From NCBI GenBank assembly GCA_039029395.1, contig JBCCGG010000010.1, positions 1-64,000 of the forward strand: a stretch of 64,000 bases of DNA. Reading direction: 5' to 3'. The translations under genes and the position numbers were made by a program. Positions 24,713 to 32,809 of the stretch are shown here, piece after piece. Position 1 is the stretch's first letter, and every line of letters begins with the position of its first letter. Below the pieces are notes generated by a model. That model was not told the origin of the DNA. It saw only the letters and a program-made list of their open reading frames with translations, and ran no database searches. The stretch is from JBCCGG01 sp039029395 (GTDB lineage: Bacteria; Pseudomonadota; Alphaproteobacteria; Kiloniellales; JAKSDN01).

Positions 24713-25345
24713 TCAATCCTCTCGTCGGCGTGCTACGAAACCTAGTCCAACCAGAGCAAATGCGAGCATGGCGAAGCTCGTCGGTTCCGAGACCTGCGAT
24801 GCCACCTGGAAGTCGAAGTTGTCGACCACGAAGATTGCACCTTCCGAGCTATAGGAAACGGACGCGATTGACGGGTTTGAAAGGGTCAAGAGCTGGAGTG
24901 TTGGCGTAAGCGTGATCTGCTGAATGTCAACGATGTTCATGGCCGCATCGAACGCGGTCGCCGTGAAGGTGTCTCCGAAGGGGGCCGGGGCGCCGACCAG
25001 GAAGGATACTGTGCCCTGGGGCGTCGAAAATGTGAGGGTGTCGGAACTCAGCACAGGGTCGCCATTCTCGAACGTCGCAAAGCTGTTGTAGGCCAAGAAG
25101 TTCGGACTGCTAAACCCGGCGACGCTAAAGGTCGTGCTGTCAAGAATGCCACCGCCGCCGGCCCAAGTTGCGCCCAGGGAAGAATACAAGGTCGTGAGCG
25201 GTTGTGCGTCGATGAACAGAGCGGGCGCGACGAGTGGGGCACCGCCGGCGTCCGTGTCAAAATTGATCAGGGTGGCGTCAGCCTCATCCGCGAAACCGAT
25301 GGCACAGATCAGAGACGCAACAACTCCGGCAATCTTAAAGTTCAT
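24713..25345 (-). CDS. PEP-CTERM-type exported protein (variant SEPTS motif)
   Basis: 210 residues. Signal peptide in the first 25 residues (IAGVVASLICAIGFADEADA). The central domain is beta-rich, with segments such as LINFDTDAGG, WAGGGGILDSTTFSVAG and DTFTATAFDAAMNIVDI. The C-terminus SEPTSFAMLAFALVGLGFVARRRED is a PEP-CTERM-like sorting signal quoted here only by its parts: motif SEPTS in place of PEPTS, helix, then ARRRED. Same predicted route as the protein at 21997. The substitution of the first proline is unusual and might alter sorting. Confidence 0.82.
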   Translation of the reverse strand: MNFKIAGVVASLICAIGFADEADATLINFDTDAGGAPLVAPALFIDAQPLTTLYSSLGATWAGGGGILDSTTFSVAGFSSPNFLAYNSFATFENGDPVLSSDTLTFSTPQGTVSFLVGAPAPFGDTFTATAFDAAMNIVDIQQITLTPTLQLLTLSNPSIASVSYSSEGAIFVVDNFDFQVASQVSEPTSFAMLAFALVGLGFVARRRED

Positions 25346-25826
25346 TTCGACCCCACAAGGCTCGTCTGGATTTCGAGGTGTTTACCTGGTTCGGCAAACG
25401 GTGCAAACAACACCAAACCTCACTGGTTAGTTCGATTTTGAGATAATGCCCTAGAAGCGTTAAGATCGCGTGTAACCGATTTTGCTCGTTGATCTAAATT
25501 GAATGGGTGCCCAGCCGTGCTGGTGTATCGCTCGGTGGCGATTTGTTTGATTGTCGGCCCTTTGCGATGCAAAATAGCCTTCAGATTCCGTACGTTTGGA
25601 CCCTATTCCGGGTACCCTGGCACAGCTTTGACAAGGCATGGACGGTCCATCAATTTTCCTGCTAGGTTGCCGATCTTATTTGGGGCTTGTTTTAAGGTGC
25701 TGTTAACCGTGATCGGCCAAACTCGGCCCGCAACACGCCGTGGCCCCAGCGCAGCGCTCTGGTTTGCTCACGAGCCCTCGGGCCGGGCCTTGAACCAGCG
25801 AGATCTCTAGCGAAAGAGGACAGAGA
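25346..25826. other. Divergent regulatory region between PEP-CTERM gene and bactofilin
   Basis: 481 bases. Besides the candidate promoter and palindrome at 25628-25657 I see no gene: open frames on the plus strand lack ribosome sites. The half next to the PEP-CTERM gene is AT-rich and should hold its promoter, which I could not place. Confidence 0.5.
25628..25657 (+). promoter_or_regulatory. Candidate bactofilin promoter with palindromic operator in the spacer
   Basis: TTGACA at 25628-25633 is followed after 18 bases by AATTTT (25652-25657), a weak -10. Between them ATGGAC-G-GTCCAT (25638-25650) is a perfect 6-1-6 palindrome, where a repressor would block RNA polymerase. The gene starts 170 bases downstream. 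Confidence 0.35.
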
Positions 25827-26333
25827 ATGTTTTCCAAGGAGCAGAAGTCCCGATACGAGCCGACCGAACCGCCCGCCGAGCAGTCCTGGGGCCGTCCGGC
25901 CGACAGCAGCAAGGCGGCGCCCTCGATCATCAGCCCCGACCTCAAGGTCACCGGCAATCTGGAGAGCCGCGGCGACGTCCAGATCGACGGCTGTGTCGAA
26001 GGCGACGTGAACTGCCAGTCGCTGACCATTGGCGAGACCGCCGACGTGACAGGGACGGTCCAGTCCCAGCGGGTTCGCGTCTGCGGCAAGGTTCAGGGCG
26101 AGGTCAAGGCCGATGCCGTGGTGCTTGCCAAGTCAGCCCACGTCAGCGGCGATATCGCTCACAAGTCTCTGGAAATCGAAGCCGGCGCCCAATTTGAAGG
26201 CAGCGTGCGAAAGCTCGAAAGCGCACCCGCGCTGGTCAAGCCCGAGCAGCCGCCAAAGGTCGAGTCCAAGCCCAAGCCTGCGAAGAACGGCTCGGCCGGA
26301 TCGATCTCGACACGCCCAAGCGACGCCGCCTAG
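25827..26333 (+). CDS. Bactofilin (polymer-forming cytoskeletal protein)
   Basis: 168 residues. The central bactofilin domain (about residues 35-130) shows the repeating beta-helix pattern: KVTGNLESRGDVQIDG, CVEGDVNCQSLTIGETADV, and VHVSGDIAHKSLEIEAGAQF-like turns. Both tails are charged, proline-rich and presumably disordered (ending in a Lys/Pro/Ser stretch). Bactofilins polymerise without nucleotide and act in cell shape, stalks or polar localisation. A GAGGACAGAG ribosome site precedes the ATG. Monocistronic, with a hairpin terminator 44 bases after the stop. Confidence 0.92.
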   Translation: MFSKEQKSRYEPTEPPAEQSWGRPADSSKAAPSIISPDLKVTGNLESRGDVQIDGCVEGDVNCQSLTIGETADVTGTVQSQRVRVCGKVQGEVKADAVVLAKSAHVSGDIAHKSLEIEAGAQFEGSVRKLESAPALVKPEQPPKVESKPKPAKNGSAGSISTRPSDAA

Positions 26334-26376
26334 GGGACCCTCAACCCCAAGGGACACGGCCTTATCAGATTTGTAC

Positions 26377-26412
26377 CGGCCCGCGGTTGCAATGAGCGAT
26401 CGCGGGCCGTTT
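26377..26412 (+). terminator. Terminator-like hairpin after bactofilin
   Basis: Nine-pair stem CGGCCCGCG/CGCGGGCCG (26377-26385 with 26401-26409) followed by TTTCC. The U-run is short. Placed 44 bases after the bactofilin stop. Confidence 0.6.
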
Positions 26413-26492
26413 CCATTGGGTTGGTACTTTAGCCTTTGGAATTCCACAAAATCTCCTCGAACTTGAAACAAATTTCCTTAACCTTTTTTTAG

Positions 26493-26634
26493 TATCAGTC
26501 TGATAGTTTCGCTATTGATGATAAGGCCTCGGAGGATTAGGGGTCTTGGTCATCGATCGGATATGTTATCCGTTCCTTGTAACGCCTCCCTGTTAACTCG
26601 CCGCCGGTTGTTTCAACCGGCGGCTTTTTATTTG
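26493..26634 (+). ncRNA. Possible orphan small RNA ending in a strong terminator
   Basis: No plus-strand gene ends here, yet a textbook terminator lies at 26600-26634. Upstream are a 6-1-6 palindrome TATCAG-T-CTGATA (26493-26505), which could be an operator, and a small hairpin CGGATA-tgt-TATCCG (26558-26572). The open frame across this stretch would read through the terminator and has no ribosome site. A short transcript of roughly 100 bases is the simplest reading; the alternative is a second, distal terminator for bactofilin. The start site is not determined. Confidence 0.35.
26600..26634 (+). terminator. Strong rho-independent terminator
   Basis: Eleven-pair stem GCCGCCGGTTG/CAACCGGCGGC with a three-base TTT loop and TTTTTATTT tail. 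On the minus strand it lies just beyond the stop codon of the patatin gene (26649), so the stem could also end that transcript, though the tail there is not U-rich. Confidence 0.85.
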
Positions 26635-26648
26635 GCGAACGGGTTGGG

Positions 26649-27782
26649 TCATACGGTGAGAGGGCTGCCTGATGTCAGTCGCTCGATCAAAGCGGTGATC
26701 GTCTGAGCGTTCTGTTCGACCAAGTAGGCCGCTGCTTTTTTGAGCTCAGCAATATTGGCGGGTGTCCAATCGTCCATCGCGCCGCTGGCCGCGAAGCCCG
26801 GGCCAGACAGCGCGGCCTGCAGGCGCGCAAAGCTGCTGTCGGGCAGCAGGGTTTCGGCGATTTGATTGGCGGCCTGGTTGGGCGCCTCGAGCAAAACGTC
26901 CATCAGTCCGGAAATGAACCAGGCGAGGATACCAGCCTCCTTGACCGCATTGAAGGGGATCGACTGATCCGCCGCCTGGCCGGTGCCGACCGAGACCACC
27001 AGCAAGGGCGCCTTCGCGGCCGGGCCGGTCAGCTTGCGCTGCAGATGGCGCGCCTCGGCGGTGCCGACCAGGACCGGGTCGTTGACCGTGACGCCGCCGT
27101 CGACCAGATGAAGGGTCTGGCTGCCTGCCAGATTGGTGATTTCGGCCGGCGGGAAGTAGGTCGGCGCCGCCGAGGTCGCCCGACCGACCGCCCACATTGG
27201 AAAATCATTGGCCTGATCGGCGGTGGCCTCCCAGCTGCGGAAGGTCTTAAGGCTGTAGTGATCCAGATCGAAGCTGTTGGCGGCCACATAGGTGCCGGTC
27301 AAGGGTTGGCTCAGGCGGGTCTCGGCCAACTGCGCCTTCAGGAAATCGACCAGACCGTCGGCGCCATACTTCGGGTGGAGCAGCGCCTTCCACCAGGGCG
27401 CTGGCTTGCCGCTGCCCTGCTCCAGCTCGCTCAGCTCCTTCTCGCCGACCAGGCCAAGCGCGACCAGGCGATCGGCGACCCGGTCTTCTGCCTCCGCCAT
27501 CAGGTCATCGGAGGCCCAGGGCTTGAAAATCTCGCCGCCCTTGGTGCTGTAGAGGGTTTCTAGCTCGGCAGCGGAAAACTTGGGTGAGCCGTCCGGCGCT
27601 GGCGTGCTAAGCGCGAGCGCCAGGATGCCGCCGGTCGAGGTGCCCACGATCAGATCGAAAAGCGAGGAGATCGGCCGTCCGCTCTCCTTCTCCAGATAGG
27701 CCAGTACCGCCGCCGGGATGACACCTCGGATGCCGCCGCCATCCAGGGTCAGGACTCGCAGCGGTCTAGAGGTGTCGTTCAT
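26649..27782 (-). CDS. Patatin-like phospholipase/acylhydrolase
   Basis: 377 residues. All patatin catalytic elements are visible: oxyanion motif DGGGIRG (14-20), nucleophile elbow GTSTG with Ser49, and the Asp of the Ser-Asp dyad in DGG (228-230). These enzymes cleave acyl esters of phospholipids or other lipids. The C-terminal 100 residues are helical with a repeated Ala/Gln/Asn pattern. Its ATG overlaps the putA stop by four bases (ATGA), so it is translated with putA; a lipase coupled to proline oxidation is uncommon and the functional reason is unclear. No signal peptide, so probably cytosolic. Confidence 0.88.
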   Translation of the reverse strand: MNDTSRPLRVLTLDGGGIRGVIPAAVLAYLEKESGRPISSLFDLIVGTSTGGILALALSTPAPDGSPKFSAAELETLYSTKGGEIFKPWASDDLMAEAEDRVADRLVALGLVGEKELSELEQGSGKPAPWWKALLHPKYGADGLVDFLKAQLAETRLSQPLTGTYVAANSFDLDHYSLKTFRSWEATADQANDFPMWAVGRATSAAPTYFPPAEITNLAGSQTLHLVDGGVTVNDPVLVGTAEARHLQRKLTGPAAKAPLLVVSVGTGQAADQSIPFNAVKEAGILAWFISGLMDVLLEAPNQAANQIAETLLPDSSFARLQAALSGPGFAASGAMDDWTPANIAELKKAAAYLVEQNAQTITALIERLTSGSPLTV

Positions 27783-30700
27783 CGTTCGCCTTCGCCCATC
27801 GAGAACAGCGAGGCGTTGCCGCCCGAGGCCGTTGTGTCGACGGAGAGCGAGCGCTCCGTACCGTAGCGGTAGAGGTCCCAGGTCTCGCAGCGCCCGTTGC
27901 CTTCGAGCCGGGCGATCAGCGGCAGGATCGCCCCGGGCCGGGCGGCCAAGGCGGAATCCAGGGTCAAAGCCTCGCTCTCGGTGCCAGAGAATGCGACCCC
28001 AGCCAGGCGTGGATCGCTCAGCACCTGGTCGCGCAGCTCGGCACTACCGACCGGAAGGTAGTGGACCACGCTACTCGGAACGCCGGCCTGCTGCAGCAGC
28101 CACACCAAGCGGCCGCCTAGGTGCAGCGCCGCCGGTCCCGGCATCAGCAGAGCCGTGTTACCGGCCAGCAGCGTGGCCGCCAAATGGCCCATGAGCTCGG
28201 CCATGGGGCGCCGCCCGTCACCCGTGCAGAGGAACGCTCCACGGGCGTGGAGCGAGACCTCGTCGCGCTCGCCGGTCGGGCCCTGCAGGCTCAAGGGCGG
28301 TCCAAACTGGGCCTTAGCCTGGACCGCCAGGTCCCGGCACAGGGCAACCGCGTCCTTGAGCTGCTGCTCGGCGGCGGCCGTGCTCTTGCCAGTTTCACTG
28401 GCGATCACTTGGATCAGCTCGCTTGAGTCTTGCTCGAGCAGCTTGGCGGCCTGTTCGATCAGCGCGGCGCGACGCTCGATCGGCGTGTGACGCCAGTCGA
28501 ACTGGGCGGCCCGGGCCAGTGTAAAGGCCCGGTCCACGTGATCGCCGGTCGCCTCGACGACCGTGCCGCTGATGCGCTCGGCATTACCCGCTGCATAGGT
28601 CGTCGTGACAGGCCCGCTGCGTTGGTGACCGCCGACGATCGGCACCGAGCTCCAGGAACCCTGGGCGCTGGTTGCCGCCTCTACAGTGTCGCCGTCGCTT
28701 GCGACCTCGCCTTCAGCCTGGCCGGTCGTGAAGCGGTGCAGGTAGTAGAGCCCGCCGGCCTTTGGACCGGTGCCGCTGAGGCCCTCGCCGCCAAAGGGTT
28801 GCACGCCGACCACGGCGCCGACGATGTTGCGGTTGACGTAGATGTTGCCAGCCTCAACCCGATCGAAGACGTAGTCGATACGTGAATCGATCCGGCTGTG
28901 CAGACCGAAGGTGAGCCCGAAGCCCGTCCCGTTGACCGCCTCGATGACCTTCTCGATGCGGCTGGCCTGGAAGCGGATAACGTGTAGGAAGGGCCCGAAA
29001 ACCTCGCGCTTCAGCTTGCTGAGCGAGTCTATCTCGTAGGCCCGGGGCGCGAAGTAGGTGCCGTGCTCGCACTCCGGGCTCAGCTCGCAGACGTGGATCA
29101 GCTTGCCTTCCCGGGACATCTCCTCGGCGTGGTTGATCAACATGTGCCGAGCGTCCTGGTCGATCACCGGTCCGACGTCGGTCTTGAGCAAGGCCGGATC
29201 GCCGACCCGCAGCTCGGACATGGCGCCGGCAAGGACCTTGATCATACCTGGCGCTACGTCCTCTTGAACGAAGAGCACGCGCAGGGCCGAACAGCGCTGG
29301 CCGGCGCTGTCGAAGGCCGAGCGCAGCACGTCCTCGATGGTCTGCTCGGGCAGGGCCGTTGAATCGACGATCATGCCGTTCTGGCCCCCGGTCTCGGCGA
29401 TCAGAGGGGCAATGCCGCGCTTGCCGTCGGCCAGGGTGCGCCGGATCGAATGGGCGACTTCCGTGCTGCCGGTAAAGGCGACGCCCTTGACCCTTGGATC
29501 GGCGACCAGTGCGGCGCCGACCCGCCCGTCGCCTGGCAGGAGCTGAAGCACGTCGCCCGGAATGCCGGCCTGATGTAGCAGGGAGACAGCCAGAGTGGCG
29601 ACCAGCGGGGTCTGCTCGGCCGGTTTGGCGATCACCGGGTTTCCGGCGACCAGAGCGCCGACGATCTGGCCGGTGAAAATCGCCAGGGGGAAGTTCCAGG
29701 GCGAGATGCAGACGAAGGGCCCGCGCCCGGTCAGGCGCAGCTTTTGGCCGTTGTGGCCGGGCAGGGTGATCGGTTCGGCCAGGTCCTTGCGGGCGCGCAG
29801 CGCGTACCAGCGGCAAAAATCGACCGCCTCGCGCACTTCGGCCACGGCATCGACGATCGATTTGCCGGCTTCCCGTATGCAGATCGCCATAAATTGGGAC
29901 AAGTGGGCTTCGTAGAGATCGGCCGCCTTCTCCAGGCACGATGCCCGTTGATCTGCGCCAGCGTCGCTCCAGGCCGCGGCCGCCGCCTCGGCGCGGGCCA
30001 GCGCGTCGGCGATCTCGGTATCGCCGGCTAGGGCCACATGCCCGACCTCGCGGCGCCGGTCGCTCGGGCTAAAGACCGGCTGGTAGCCAGTGTCCCGGGC
30101 TTCGCCACCGACGACCGGTTCGGCGCGCCAGTCGCCGGCCGCAGCGTGGCGCTCCAGCTCGCCGGCCAGGTCGCGCAGCATAGGCTCGTCGGAGAGGTCG
30201 AGGCCGTCCGAATTTTCCCGATCGCTGCCGTAGAGGCCACGAGGCAGGGGAATCTTAGGATGGGGGATGACCTCGTGCTGGCGCACGGTCGCGACCGGAT
30301 CGGCGGTGATCTGGGAGAGCGGGATCGATTCGTCCATGATGCGGTTGACAAAGGAAGTATTGGCACCGTTCTCCAGCAATCGCCGTACCAAATAGGGCAA
30401 AAGCTCCTTGTGGCCACCGCAGGGCGCGTAGACCCGGCAGGGGATGGCCAGCTTATCGGATGGCGTGATCTCGCCGTAGAGCCCTTCGCCCATGCCGGTC
30501 AGGCGCTGAAACTCGAAGTCCTTGCCGTCGCCCATGAGCTCCAGGATGACCGCGATCGATTGGGCGTTATGGGTCGCGAATTGAGGGAAGATGGCGTCGG
30601 GGCTAGCGACCAGCTTCTTGGCGCAGGCGATGTAGGAAACGTCGGTCGAGGCCTTGCGGGTGAAGACGGGATAGCCTTTGAGGCCCTCTTCCTGGGAGCG

Positions 30701-31786
30701 CTTGATCTCGGTGTCCCAGTAGGCGCCCTTGACCAGGCGCACCATGAGCCGCCGCTCGGTCCGTCGGGCCAGATCGATCAGCCAGTCGCAGAGGAAGTAG
30801 GTGCGCTTCTGATAAGCCTGGATCGCCAGGCCCAGGCCGTTCCAGCCGGCCAGCTCCGGATCGCCAGCAAGTGCCTCCAGAATGTCCATCTTGAGCTCGA
30901 GGCGATCGGCCTCCTCGGCGTCGATGGTCAGGCCGATGTCGGCCTCCTTGGCGAGCCGGGCGAGCGCCCGCATTTTGGGCAGCAGCTTTGCCATGGTGCG
31001 CTCGTACTGGGAGAAGCTGTAGCGCGGGTCGAGCGCGGAGAGCTTGACCGACAGGCCCGGCCCCTCGATTGGCCCGGCGTTGGAGGCCTCGCCGATGCGC
31101 TTGATGGCGTTGGAGTAGGAGGCGAAGAAATACTCGGCGTCGGCGTTGGTGCGCGCCGCCTCGCCCAGCATGTCATATGAAAACCGGTAGCCTGTCTTCT
31201 CGTAGGCCTTGGCCCGCTCCAGTCCCGAATCGATCGTCGTGCCCATGATGAACTGGCGGCCGAGCAGCTTCATGGCGTGGGTCACGGCGCGACGGATCAC
31301 CGGTTCGCCGGTGCGCGCCAATATGCCGGTCATGGTGGTGCGAAAGTCGTGCTCTGAGCTGTCCTTGGCGGCCAAAAGGTTGCCGGTCAGCATGAAAGCC
31401 CAGGTCGAGGCATTGACGAAGAGGGAATCGCTGTGCCCCAGGTGGCGGCTCCAGTCAGCCGAGGTGATCTTGTCGTTGATCAGGCGGTCGACCGTGGCGG
31501 CGTCGGGCACCCGTAGCAGGGCCTCGGCCAGGCACATGAGCACGATGCCCTCGTGGCTCGAGAGCTCGTACTCGTACATCAACGCCTCGACGCCGCCCTC
31601 CTTGGGCTTTTCGCGGACCCGCTTGACCAGGTCCTCGGCGCGTTGGGCGATGCGCTGGCGGGCGTCTTCGGGGAAGTCGGCCGCCTCGAGCAGGCGCTCG
31701 ACGCATTCGGTCTCGTCAGCCCGATAAGCGGCCGAGACCGCTCGGCGCAACTCGCTGCGCTCCGGCAGATCATAGTCGAAGATCAT
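27779..31786 (-). CDS. putA: Bifunctional proline dehydrogenase/L-glutamate gamma-semialdehyde dehydrogenase, long (type B) PutA
   Basis: 1335 residues. It oxidises proline to glutamate in two steps with substrate channelling. The proline dehydrogenase barrel covers about residues 60-480 (FVNRIMDESIPL and RLVKGAYWDTEIKRSQ). The aldehyde dehydrogenase domain follows (ISPWNFPLAIFTGQ, ETGGQNGMIVDS, catalytic Cys in SAGQRCSALR). About 250 extra C-terminal residues resemble a defective aldehyde dehydrogenase domain (ASETGKSTAAAEQQ, VAFSGTES), as in type B PutA. The N-terminal ribbon-helix-helix of autoregulating PutA proteins is absent, so it does not repress its own gene. It overlaps the patatin start by four bases. 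Confidence 0.95.
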   Translation of the reverse strand: MIFDYDLPERSELRRAVSAAYRADETECVERLLEAADFPEDARQRIAQRAEDLVKRVREKPKEGGVEALMYEYELSSHEGIVLMCLAEALLRVPDAATVDRLINDKITSADWSRHLGHSDSLFVNASTWAFMLTGNLLAAKDSSEHDFRTTMTGILARTGEPVIRRAVTHAMKLLGRQFIMGTTIDSGLERAKAYEKTGYRFSYDMLGEAARTNADAEYFFASYSNAIKRIGEASNAGPIEGPGLSVKLSALDPRYSFSQYERTMAKLLPKMRALARLAKEADIGLTIDAEEADRLELKMDILEALAGDPELAGWNGLGLAIQAYQKRTYFLCDWLIDLARRTERRLMVRLVKGAYWDTEIKRSQEEGLKGYPVFTRKASTDVSYIACAKKLVASPDAIFPQFATHNAQSIAVILELMGDGKDFEFQRLTGMGEGLYGEITPSDKLAIPCRVYAPCGGHKELLPYLVRRLLENGANTSFVNRIMDESIPLSQITADPVATVRQHEVIPHPKIPLPRGLYGSDRENSDGLDLSDEPMLRDLAGELERHAAAGDWRAEPVVGGEARDTGYQPVFSPSDRRREVGHVALAGDTEIADALARAEAAAAAWSDAGADQRASCLEKAADLYEAHLSQFMAICIREAGKSIVDAVAEVREAVDFCRWYALRARKDLAEPITLPGHNGQKLRLTGRGPFVCISPWNFPLAIFTGQIVGALVAGNPVIAKPAEQTPLVATLAVSLLHQAGIPGDVLQLLPGDGRVGAALVADPRVKGVAFTGSTEVAHSIRRTLADGKRGIAPLIAETGGQNGMIVDSTALPEQTIEDVLRSAFDSAGQRCSALRVLFVQEDVAPGMIKVLAGAMSELRVGDPALLKTDVGPVIDQDARHMLINHAEEMSREGKLIHVCELSPECEHGTYFAPRAYEIDSLSKLKREVFGPFLHVIRFQASRIEKVIEAVNGTGFGLTFGLHSRIDSRIDYVFDRVEAGNIYVNRNIVGAVVGVQPFGGEGLSGTGPKAGGLYYLHRFTTGQAEGEVASDGDTVEAATSAQGSWSSVPIVGGHQRSGPVTTTYAAGNAERISGTVVEATGDHVDRAFTLARAAQFDWRHTPIERRAALIEQAAKLLEQDSSELIQVIASETGKSTAAAEQQLKDAVALCRDLAVQAKAQFGPPLSLQGPTGERDEVSLHARGAFLCTGDGRRPMAELMGHLAATLLAGNTALLMPGPAALHLGGRLVWLLQQAGVPSSVVHYLPVGSAELRDQVLSDPRLAGVAFSGTESEALTLDSALAARPGAILPLIARLEGNGRCETWDLYRYGTERSLSVDTTASGGNASLFSMGEGER

Positions 31787-31884
31787 ATCCCTAATGCCCT
31801 CCCCAAAGGCGAAAAGATGACATCCACGATCGGATTGTGCGCGTGCTAGAGGGGAGATTCAACCGGTGCAGGTCAGCAGCGGAG

Positions 31885-32769
31885 CTATTCGTTGAAGCCG
31901 TATAGCGCGGCTGGGTTGTCCACTAGGATCGCCTGACGAAGAGCGGCATAGGGTGCCCAGTCGCCCAGCAGATCCATGAGGTCGCCGTCGTTGGGCATCT
32001 GGCCGGTCACCATAGGGTGGGGCCAGTTGCTCGCCCAAATGCAGCGTTGAGGGTTGGCTTCGATCAGGGCGTGGGCGAAGGGCGCGACATCCCGGTAGGG
32101 CGGTCCCGGCGTACTGGCAAGATAGTATGCGCCGGACAGCTTGGCCCAGGCGTGGCCCTCTGCGAGTTGGTCGAGCAGCCATTGAAAACCGGGATCGTCG
32201 AGCCCCTTTGAGACCGGCATATAGCCCATATGGTCGATAACGATGGGCACCGGCAAGCGGCTCAGCATGGCCTGTTCTTGCTGGGATAGTCCGGAAACGT
32301 CCAAGAAGATTTGCAGGTGCCAACCCAGGGGTGCGATTCGCTCAGCCAGGCGCTGGCAGTCGGCCAGGCTGGCCGCGTGCTTGTAAAGCGGATTGATGCG
32401 CAAGCCGCGCATCCCGGCGCGGTGCAGTTCGGCCAGCTCGGCGTCCGTCACATCGGCGCCGACCACGGCAACCCCGCGGAAAGCTCCTTCGCTTGCTGCG
32501 ATCGCTGCCAGGGTCGCGCTATTGTCGGTGCCGTAAACGCTAGGCTGGACGATGACGGCGCGGCTCAAACCCAAGGTGGCGAGCATATGGCGGTAGGTCG
32601 CAAGCAGCGCTTCCGGCGGCGTGTAGCCGCGCTCGGCAACGAAGGGATAGCGCGCCAGAGGCCCTAGAATGTGGGCATGACAATCGCAGGCGCCCGGTGG
32701 CACAGTGAGCCGTGGCTGGCGCGGATTCGGGTCAGGCCCTTGGCAGGGCGGTGGATCGGGGCTTGTCAT
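31885..32769 (-). CDS. Amidohydrolase-family protein (TIM-barrel, lactonase/dicarboxylate hydrolase type)
   Basis: 294 residues from ATG 32769; the open frame extends further upstream, but that stretch is antisense to the divergent gene. The first metal motif is CDCHAHILGP near residue 30, then LRGLRINPLYKH and VIDHMGYMP near 180-190, and WASNWPHP near 245, with the pattern of 2-pyrone-4,6-dicarboxylate hydrolase and related amidohydrolase_2 enzymes. These open lactone or amide rings or decarboxylate. The start region overlaps that of the FAD oxidase on the other strand. Substrate unknown. Confidence 0.85.
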   Translation of the reverse strand: MTSPDPPPCQGPDPNPRQPRLTVPPGACDCHAHILGPLARYPFVAERGYTPPEALLATYRHMLATLGLSRAVIVQPSVYGTDNSATLAAIAASEGAFRGVAVVGADVTDAELAELHRAGMRGLRINPLYKHAASLADCQRLAERIAPLGWHLQIFLDVSGLSQQEQAMLSRLPVPIVIDHMGYMPVSKGLDDPGFQWLLDQLAEGHAWAKLSGAYYLASTPGPPYRDVAPFAHALIEANPQRCIWASNWPHPMVTGQMPNDGDLMDLLGDWAPYAALRQAILVDNPAALYGFNE

Positions 32770-32809
32770 GGCGGGTCCCAGCTTAACACGAAGCGGGGAA
32801 GGGTTCGAA

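Noticed and set aside
24366..24854. Plus-strand 162-codon frame
   Set aside because: No ribosome site, no domain, and its end is antisense to the PEP-CTERM gene.
26515..26706. 63-codon plus-strand frame
   Set aside because: Crosses a strong terminator and has no ribosome site.
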